Shown here in pieces: positions 58,513-64,000 of a DNA stretch of 64,000 bases. Under the pieces are notes generated by a model. That model had not been told where the DNA came from, ran no database searches, and worked only from the letters and a program-made list of their open reading frames with translations. The position numbers and the translations under genes were made by a program. The stretch lies in the NCBI RefSeq assembly GCF_002887815.1, contig NZ_PDHO01000011.1:1-64000 (forward strand). Reading direction: 5' to 3'. The first letter of the stretch is position 1. Every line of letters begins with the position of its first letter. Origin of the DNA: Mycobacterium sp. ENV421. GTDB taxonomy: Bacteria; Actinomycetota; Actinomycetes; Mycobacteriales; Mycobacteriaceae.

Positions 58513-58971
58513 TCAGAACAGCGCGCGGACGATCATCTCGGCGACGGCGGCGGGCTTGTCGACACCGTCGATCTCGATGGTGTGCTTGACGGTCAGGTTG
58601 ACGGTGTTGTCGTCGACCTTGTCGGCGCCGACGAGTTCGGACCGCACCCGGATGCTGCTGTCCACCGGGACGGCCGCCACGAACCGAACCTTGTTGAGTC
58701 CGTAGTTGATCGCCATCTTCGCGTTCTCGATGCGGAAGTTGTCCTTGGACAGCGCCGGGATCAGCGACAGGGTCAGGAAACCGTGCGCAATCGGTGTGCC
58801 GTAAGGGCTTTCGGCTTTGGCCTTCTCCACATCCACGTGGATCCACTGATGATCCCCGGTCGCGTCGGCGAAGTCATTGATGCGCTTCTGATCGATCTGC
58901 AGCCACTCGCTGACGCCGAGCTCCTCGCCGACCGCGGACGCCGCGTCGTCGATGGACGTGATCACCTTCAT
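58513..58971 (-). CDS. MaoC-like (R)-specific enoyl-CoA hydratase (HtdZ-type)
   Basis: 152 residues, a single hot-dog fold. The hydratase-2 motif INDFADATGDHQWIHVDVEK gives catalytic Asp40 and His45, followed by YGTPIAHGFLTLSLIPAL. NYGLNKVRFVAAVPVDS is typical of the Rv0130 (HtdZ) group. It hydrates trans-2-enoyl-CoA to (R)-3-hydroxyacyl-CoA. It follows the FadE gene by 53 bases on the same strand, giving the first two steps of a short acyl-CoA pathway. Confidence 0.92.
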   Translation of the reverse strand: MKVITSIDDAASAVGEELGVSEWLQIDQKRINDFADATGDHQWIHVDVEKAKAESPYGTPIAHGFLTLSLIPALSKDNFRIENAKMAINYGLNKVRFVAAVPVDSSIRVRSELVGADKVDDNTVNLTVKHTIEIDGVDKPAAVAEMIVRALF

Positions 58972-59024
58972 GGGGTCCCTTCCTCGTCAATCCCACCGGT
59001 TGGTCTCGCCATCTTGACCGACGC

Positions 59025-60854
59025 TCAGAAGGCCTCTTCGGGCAGGTCCATGATCGACACGTCGATCGACTCCGCGACCTTCCGCTCGGCGGCCAGCCGC
59101 GGCAGCACGTTGCCGGCGAAGAACTTCGCCACCGCCACCTTGCCGCGGTAGAAATCCTGCTCACGCGGATCCGGGTCGCCGTCGAGTGCGTGTAGCGCGA
59201 TCTCGGCCTGGCGCAACAGGAACCAGCCGATCAGCAGGTCGCCGACGGCGAGGAGGAAGCCGACCGATTCCAGTCCCACCCGGTAGAGCTCGCGAGCATC
59301 CTCCTGCGCCCCCAGCAGATAACCGGTCATCACGGTCGCGACCGCGCGCACGTTGTCCAGCGCGTCGGTCAGCGATGCGCGCGCGGCGGCCAGCTCGGGC
59401 CGCGGGTCGGGGCTGTCGATGAACTTCTCGATCTGGGTGACGACATGCCCCAGTGCCCCACCCTGGTCCCGGGCGATCTTGCGGAAGAAGAAGTCCTGGG
59501 CCTGGATCGCGGTGGTGCCCTCGTAGAGCGAGTCGATCTTGGCGTCGCGGATGTACTGCTCGATCGGGTAGTCCTGCAGGAAGCCGGATCCGCCGAACGT
59601 CTGCAGCGACTCGGTCAGGCACTGGTAGGCGCGTTCGGAGCCGACACCCTTGACGATCGGCAACAGCAGATCGTTGACCCGCTCGGCCATCGAGGCGTCG
59701 GCACCCGAAACGATCTGTGCCACCGCGGGATCCTGGTGTGCCGCGGTGTAGAGGTAGAGCGCGCGCAGCCCTTCGGCGTACGCCTTCTGCGTCATCAGGG
59801 CACGTCGCACGTCGGGGTGATGGATGATGGTGACCCGAGGTGCCGTCTTGTCGGTCATCTGGGTCAGGTCGGCGCCCTGCACCCTGGTCTTGGCATACTC
59901 CAGCGCATTCAGGTAACCGGTGGACAGCGTCGCAATCGCCTTGGTGCCCACGAACATTCGTGCGTACTCGATGACCTTGAACATCTGGGCTATGCCGTTG
60001 TGCACATCGCCCACCAGCCAGCCGATCGCCGGCTTACCGTTCAGGCCCAGGCTGAGTTCGGTGGTGGCCGAGGCCTTCAGCCCCATCTTGTGTTCGAGGT
60101 TGGTGACGAACGCGCCATTGCGCTCGCCCGGCTCGCCGGTCTCGGGATCGAGCAGGAACTTGGGCACCAGGAAGAGACTCAGGCCCTTGGTGCCGGGGCC
60201 GGCGCCTTCCGGGCGGGCCAGCACCAGATGAAGGATGTTCTCGAAGAAGTCGCCGGTGTCACCGTTGGTGATGAACCGTTTGACGCCTTCGATGTGCCAG
60301 GTCCCGTCGCCGGCGTCGACCGCCTTGGTACGGCCCGCACCCACGTCGGAGCCGGCGTCCGGCTCGGTCAGCACCATGGTGGCGCACCAGTTGCGTTCGG
60401 CTGCCAGGGCGGCCCAGTGCCGCTGCTGCTCGTTGCCGATGTGGAACAGGATGTTGGCCATGATCGGCCCGGCCATGTACATGAACACCGCGGGATTGGC
60501 CCCGAGCACGAGTTCGTCGATCGCCCAGGTGACCATCGCAGGCGCCGGGACGCCGCCCACCTCCTCGGACAGCCCGATGCGGAACCACTCCCCCTGCTGC
60601 CAGGCCCGCATCGACGTGCAGAACGGCTCGGGCAACGACACCGCATGGGTACCGGGGTCGAATGTGGGCGGATGACGGTCGGTCTCGGCGAACGATTCGG
60701 CGACCGGCCCCTCGGCCAGCCGGGCTGCCTCGGCCAGCATCTCCCGGATCGAATCCCCGTCCAGGTCGGGATAGGCGTCGAGAGCCTTCTCCACATCAAG
60801 GAACTCGAAGAGATTGAACTCGAGGTCGCGGACATTGCTCTTGTAGTGGCTCAT
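59025..60854 (-). CDS. FadE5-like acyl-CoA dehydrogenase, second copy
   Basis: 609 residues; a close relative of the FadE5 at 25500. Both begin [10 protein letters not shown] and share blocks such as [20 protein letters not shown] and [20 protein letters not shown] with the conserved Glu. Differences concentrate in the substrate-side segments (here [40 protein letters not shown]), so the acyl preference may differ. GAGGAGGA precedes the ATG at 60854. It is in an operon with the MaoC gene and is divergent from a small-protein/TetR operon. Confidence 0.94.
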   Translation of the reverse strand: MSHYKSNVRDLEFNLFEFLDVEKALDAYPDLDGDSIREMLAEAARLAEGPVAESFAETDRHPPTFDPGTHAVSLPEPFCTSMRAWQQGEWFRIGLSEEVGGVPAPAMVTWAIDELVLGANPAVFMYMAGPIMANILFHIGNEQQRHWAALAAERNWCATMVLTEPDAGSDVGAGRTKAVDAGDGTWHIEGVKRFITNGDTGDFFENILHLVLARPEGAGPGTKGLSLFLVPKFLLDPETGEPGERNGAFVTNLEHKMGLKASATTELSLGLNGKPAIGWLVGDVHNGIAQMFKVIEYARMFVGTKAIATLSTGYLNALEYAKTRVQGADLTQMTDKTAPRVTIIHHPDVRRALMTQKAYAEGLRALYLYTAAHQDPAVAQIVSGADASMAERVNDLLLPIVKGVGSERAYQCLTESLQTFGGSGFLQDYPIEQYIRDAKIDSLYEGTTAIQAQDFFFRKIARDQGGALGHVVTQIEKFIDSPDPRPELAAARASLTDALDNVRAVATVMTGYLLGAQEDARELYRVGLESVGFLLAVGDLLIGWFLLRQAEIALHALDGDPDPREQDFYRGKVAVAKFFAGNVLPRLAAERKVAESIDVSIMDLPEEAF

Positions 60855-60884
60855 CGCGTGCGTCCTCCTCATCGCCGGCTGAGC

Positions 60885-60957
60885 CCGAGCCTAGCTCGGT
60901 TCACCTGCACTGATCAGGGTGTTCATCCAGCGTCCTGAAATATGGTGTTGGCCATAT
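60885..60957. promoter_or_regulatory. fadE-side control elements: two palindromes
   Basis: CCGAGCCTAGCTCGG (60885-60899) is a perfect palindrome that includes, on the minus strand, the -10 candidate TAGGCT. ATATGGTGTTGGCCATAT (60940-60957) has perfect arms ATATGG/CCATAT with a 6-base spacer. Its half-site ATGG/CCAT resembles the palindromes on the TetR side of the same spacer. Confidence 0.5.
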
Positions 60958-61057
60958 AAGTGCACGTCCGGACCCTCGGCAGTGCGGCCTATCTGGCTGT
61001 TTGCCTGCTGTTAACGTCGGCGTCAGGCCCTATGTTGCGCTCACCGCATTCTTAACT

Positions 61058-61080
61058 TATGGTCATAACCATAGTTATGG
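61058..61080. promoter_or_regulatory. Overlapping palindromes upstream of the small protein/TetR operon
   Basis: TATGGTCATAACCATA (61058-61073) has 6-bp arms around CATA. Overlapping it, CCATAGTTATGG (61069-61080) is a second palindrome, so three TATGG/CCATA half-sites lie in alternating orientation within 23 bases. They lie about 40 bases before the ATG at 61117 and are probable operators of the TetR at 61255. Confidence 0.65.
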
Positions 61081-61116
61081 AGTTGGTCTCCAGACCTACC
61101 CCGCAAGGAGAGAGAT

Positions 61117-61254
61117 ATGTGGCTGATCGAGCTGAACATCGCCGGCCACCGGTTCACGCGCCACGTACCCGACAAGCGCCGTCAGCTGTTCGGTCGCGGA
61201 GCTCGGGCGCTGGCGTGGCGGGGTAGCCATTTCCGTCAAACCCCCGCCGCCTGA
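61117..61254 (+). CDS. Small protein, 45 residues, co-operonic with TetR
   Basis: MWLIELNIAGHRFTRHVPDK begins a short, strongly basic protein (many Arg, few acids) ending HFRQTPAA. A textbook AAGGAGAGAG ribosome site lies before the ATG, and its TGA is immediately followed by the ATG of the TetR gene, so the two are read from one mRNA. No family is recognised. It could be a small regulator, a leader peptide that couples TetR translation, or a membrane-surface peptide (aromatic and hydrophobic start). Confidence 0.65.
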   Translation: MWLIELNIAGHRFTRHVPDKRRQLFGRGARALAWRGSHFRQTPAA

Positions 61255-61884
61255 ATGACCCGGACCCCGACACCCGATCGCAAGAGCCGCGGCTCCACCC
61301 GCACCAAGATGCTGGTGAGTGCCGCCGAGATGCTGCGTGAACGCGGCGCCGCCGGCGTGACGATCGACGAGGTGCTGGCCCGCAGCGGTGCGCCGCGCGG
61401 TTCGGTCTATCACCATTTCCCCGAGGGGCGAAGCCAGATCCTGCGCGAGGCACTGGAATACGCCGGCTACGCGATCACGACCGCCATCGACGAGGCGGCA
61501 TGCGAGAACGCCGGGGTGCTTCTGCGCCGCTATGTACAACTCTGGGAAGACGCCCTGATCACCAGCGACTACACCGCCGGCTGTCCAGTGCTGGCCGCGG
61601 CCATCGGATCCGGCGAAGACGAACAACAGCTCACCGCAGTCGCCGGTGAGATCTTCAGCCGCTGGCGCGAGGCGTCCAAGCAGGCCTACCTACGGGAAGG
61701 CTTCGACGCCGCCGACGCCAGTGCATTGGCCGACACCACCCTGTCCGCGATGGAAGGTGCAGTGGTGCTGTGCCGCTCGGTGCACAGCCTGCAGCCCCTC
61801 CATGACGTCGCCGCCCAGATGGAATTCCTGATCAAGGCAAAGGAATTCGTGACGAAGTTCGGTGTGCCGACCCTGAACCCCTGA
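61255..61884 (+). CDS. TetR-family regulator (LmrA/YxaF-like)
   Basis: 209 residues. Helix-turn-helix: TKMLVSAAEMLRERGAAGVT with DEVLARSGAPRGSVYHHFPE, in which GSVYHHFPEGRSQ is the recognition part characteristic of the LmrA/YxaF group. The C-terminal domain (SDYTAGCPVLAAAIGSGEDE) matches that group's ligand domain. It is divergent from fadE-maoC and lies in a spacer with several ATGG/CCAT palindromes, so it probably represses both directions; the inducer may be an acyl-CoA or a related hydrophobic molecule. Confidence 0.88.
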   Translation: MTRTPTPDRKSRGSTRTKMLVSAAEMLRERGAAGVTIDEVLARSGAPRGSVYHHFPEGRSQILREALEYAGYAITTAIDEAACENAGVLLRRYVQLWEDALITSDYTAGCPVLAAAIGSGEDEQQLTAVAGEIFSRWREASKQAYLREGFDAADASALADTTLSAMEGAVVLCRSVHSLQPLHDVAAQMEFLIKAKEFVTKFGVPTLNP

Positions 61885-61888
61885 ATGG

Positions 61889-61923
61889 CCAACGGGCACA
61901 GCCGAAATGGCTGTGCCCGTTGG
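61889..61923. terminator. Bidirectional terminator between TetR and the PGRS-like gene
   Basis: CCAACGGGCACAGCC and GGCTGTGCCCGTTGG form a perfect 15-bp stem over GAAAT, followed by TTTCC, 4 bases after the TetR stop and 11 before the convergent stop. Confidence 0.9.
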
Positions 61924-61934
61924 TTTCCAATCGA

Positions 61935-64000
61935 TCAGGGGTGATTGGTCCCGTCGGTTCCGGCTGTGCCCGGGGTCCCATTGGCCTGCGCATCGCCACC
62001 GTTGGTACCCGCGGTGCCCACGCCCAGGACACCCGAGTCATTGCCACCGTTACCACCGTTACCGCCGGCGCCGCCGATTCCGGTGCCTCCGGTGCCGCTG
62101 TTGGTGCCCTTGCCGCCCGAGCCGCCGTTGCCGCCGGCATTGACCCCATTGGTCGACGTCTGACCGCCGGACAGCACGAAGGTGCTGTTGCCGCCGGTGC
62201 CACCCGCGCCACCGGCCGGAGTGCCCGTCCCGGTGCCGTTGGCTCCGCCGTCGCCGCCATTGCCACCCTTCGACGTGCCGTTGACGATCGCGGTTCCTGC
62301 CGGAGCATCCGCGTCGGCTGCGTCGAGCTTGGCAAACCCACCATCACCACCGAGCGCGCCCTTGGTGGCACCGCCGTTGCCTGCGATGGCCGAGCCGCCG
62401 GTGATCGTGCCGTTGAGCCCGATGACCTCCGAGAAACCACCGTCACCGCCGGCCTTGCCGTTGACGCTGGAGGCGCCGCCATTGCCGCCGGTGGACGTGA
62501 TGCCGATAGCGGAGCCGATGAGACCTGCGGCCGTGACCGAGGAGTCACCGCCCGCGCCGCCGGTACCACCGGCGCTGGCCGCCCCACCGTTGCCGCCGGT
62601 GGAGAAGCCGTTCACCACACCGGCGTTGGTCCCGACGATGCCTGCTTGCAGCTGGGCCGAACCGCCGTTGCCGCCAACGCTGCCCGCGCCGGTGGCGTCG
62701 CCGCCGCTGCCGCCCTTGGCACTTCCCAAAGCGGTGCCGTTCGGGCCGGACTGGATTCCCGCAGCACCGCCCGCGCCGCCCTGAGCAGCCCCGGGACCGC
62801 TCTTACCGCCGGCACCGCCGGTGGCGGTACCGCTGGCCGAACTCAGCACACCGTCCGCGACGATGCTGGCGCCGCCGCCCGTGCCGCCCGCGACGCCCGC
62901 CACGGTGGTCGCGTCGCCGCCCGCACCGCCCGCACCGCCGATGGCGGTACCCGCAGCCGCGCCACCATTGAGGCCCTCGACGTGGGCGCCGCCACCGCCG
63001 CCACCGCCGCCACCGCCGAGGCCGGCTGCAGCCGCGGTGCCAACGGCACCCTTGCCGCCCGAACCGCCCTTGCCGCCGGTGGCTCCGACGCCGTCACTCG
63101 CACCGGCACCACCGGCGCCTCCGACACCGCCCGTGCCGAACGCCGCACCGTCAGTTCCCGTTCCGCCCTTGCCGCCTGAGCCGCCGTTACCGCCGGCTTG
63201 CGTCGACCCGTCGGCCAGGACGCCCTTGCCTGCACCACCGACACCGCCCGTGCCGCCGGTGCCGCCGACACCTCCGCTGCCGGTCGCACCGCTGGAACCG
63301 AAGATGAAGAGGAATCCGCCCGCGCCGCCTGCGCCGCCGACACCGCCGACACCGCCTTCGCCGCCGGCACCACCGTCACCGGCTGCGCTGACACCGTCCA
63401 CGCCGTCGACACCAGTGCCGCCGGTACCACCGGTGCCGCCCTTGCCGCCGGCACCGCCGCCGCCGCCCGAGCCGAAGATCATGCTGCCCTTGCCGCCGGC
63501 GCCACCATTGCCGCCGGCCTCACCCTTGCCGCCGCCCGCGCCGGTGCCGCCGGTTGTCCCGGTCACACCGGATCCACCCGCGCCGCCGAAGCCGCCGCTG
63601 CCGCTGATCGACAATCCACCGACGCTGCCGCCGTCGCCGCCGTCGGCTCCGCTGCCGTTCAAGCCCGCGCCGCCGTCACCGCCACTGCCGGTGATCAGGC
63701 CGCCGGCACCGCCGTTGCCGCCCTTGCCACCGTTGACAGTGGCGACACCCGCTCCGCCGTTACCGCCGGTGCCGAACCAGCCGGCCGCACCGCCGTTACC
63801 GCCGTTGAAACCATTGCCGCCGGTACCGAACAGACCCGCGTTGCCGCCGTTGCACGCGGTGGTACCGGTGCACGAGGCCGAGGTGAAGCTGTAGCCGTTT
63901 CCGAAGAGGATGCCGGCGTTGGGGTGGTCGGCGGTGCCGTTGCCGACGTACATCCGGATGAAGTCAGTGATCGGGTTGCCGGCCAGCGCGGCCATCGCGG
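61935..64000 (-). CDS. PGRS-like glycine-rich protein, 5' end outside the window
   Basis: At least 686 residues visible. After GNPITDFIRMYVGNGTADHP and NAGILFGNGYSFTSASCTG the chain is almost entirely GGxGG/GNGG repeats to a C-terminus ending in TNHP. The GN-HPNAGILFGNGYS linker followed by Gly-Ala-rich repeats is that of the PE_PGRS group; an N-terminal PE or other leader domain would lie upstream of the window edge, and the frame is open to position 64000. The visible Met at 63995 need not be the start. A surface location is the usual idea for PGRS proteins; no function can be read from the repeats. Confidence 0.85.
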   Translation of the reverse strand, partial: AMAALAGNPITDFIRMYVGNGTADHPNAGILFGNGYSFTSASCTGTTACNGGNAGLFGTGGNGFNGGNGGAAGWFGTGGNGGAGVATVNGGKGGNGGAGGLITGSGGDGGAGLNGSGADGGDGGSVGGLSISGSGGFGGAGGSGVTGTTGGTGAGGGKGEAGGNGGAGGKGSMIFGSGGGGGAGGKGGTGGTGGTGVDGVDGVSAAGDGGAGGEGGVGGVGGAGGAGGFLFIFGSSGATGSGGVGGTGGTGGVGGAGKGVLADGSTQAGGNGGSGGKGGTGTDGAAFGTGGVGGAGGAGASDGVGATGGKGGSGGKGAVGTAAAAGLGGGGGGGGGGAHVEGLNGGAAAGTAIGGAGGAGGDATTVAGVAGGTGGGASIVADGVLSSASGTATGGAGGKSGPGAAQGGAGGAAGIQSGPNGTALGSAKGGSGGDATGAGSVGGNGGSAQLQAGIVGTNAGVVNGFSTGGNGGAASAGGTGGAGGDSSVTAAGLIGSAIGITSTGGNGGASSVNGKAGGDGGFSEVIGLNGTITGGSAIAGNGGATKGALGGDGGFAKLDAADADAPAGTAIVNGTSKGGNGGDGGANGTGTGTPAGGAGGTGGNSTFVLSGGQTSTNGVNAGGNGGSGGKGTNSGTGGTGIGGAGGNGGNGGNDSGVLGVGTAGTNGGDAQANGTPGTAGTDGTNHP

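Noticed and set aside
61950-63850. DNA repeat element or CRISPR in the glycine-rich region
   Set aside because: The repeats keep codon phase and encode GGxGG; they are coding repeats.
61920-63894. Long plus-strand frames rich in Ala/Gly/Thr or Pro opposite the glycine-rich gene
   Set aside because: They are the complement of GGxGG codons; the minus strand gives the recognised PGRS linker and ends at a proper terminator.

Overview
This is chromosomal DNA of a mycobacterium, most likely a rapidly growing Mycolicibacterium-type species. The evidence is gene order: the window follows, gene by gene, the Mycobacterium tuberculosis interval Rv0250c to Rv0223c. Markers are Rv0250c, sdh1, the Rv0245 flavin reductase, fadE5, fadA2, fabG4, htdX, Rv0238, lpqI, Rv0236A, aftD, php, Rv0228 and Rv0227c to Rv0223c. 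Codons are strongly GC-biased, and leaderless promoters (TANNNT six or seven bases before the start codon) are common. No rRNA, tRNA, IS element, prophage or CRISPR array was seen. All homology statements come from reading the sequence and recalling families; no search was run.

Layout. 1-5.2 kb: a PEP-mutase/isocitrate-lyase family gene, then the Sdh1 succinate dehydrogenase operon behind a CRP-like palindrome. 5.2-25.2 kb: after a flavin reductase comes a block matching the trehalose polyphleate (TPP) locus: FAAL FadD23, a Gap-like membrane protein, a secreted PE-PPE hydrolase/acyltransferase, MmpL10, PapA3 and a 3670-residue bimodular PKS. 25.5-33.2 kb: a fatty acid oxidation set (FadE5, alpha/beta hydrolase, FadA2, FabG4, HtdX, TetR) with a shared TTAC-N6-GTAA motif in two promoters. 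33.3-39.1 kb: LpqI, a small DUF2613 protein and the arabinofuranosyltransferase AftD.

39.1-46.3 kb: a php-like lactonase and an acyl-CoA ligase face a minus-strand operon of acyltransferase-3, GT1 glycosyltransferase, glucosamine-kinase-like protein and SIS-domain protein. This is the least explained group. 46.5-49.4 kb: PgfA and a second polytopic protein of the cell-envelope pathway. 49.5-53.8 kb: a compact B12-dependent diol dehydratase island with fused large and medium subunits. 53.8-54.8 kb: an SRPBCC protein and TetR under a palindromic operator. 54.9-58.5 kb: GT4 glycosyltransferase, methyltransferase and aldehyde dehydrogenase. 58.5-61.9 kb: a second acyl-CoA dehydrogenase/MaoC pair divergent from a 45-residue small protein and a TetR regulator. 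61.9 kb to the end: a PGRS-like glycine-rich protein cut by the window edge.

How it fits together: most genes act on acyl chains or on the mycobacterial envelope. Conserved backbone genes (respiration, beta-oxidation, arabinan and lipomannan assembly) are interrupted by accessory blocks (TPP, amino-sugar cluster, diol dehydratase), several with a local TetR regulator and visible palindromic operators.
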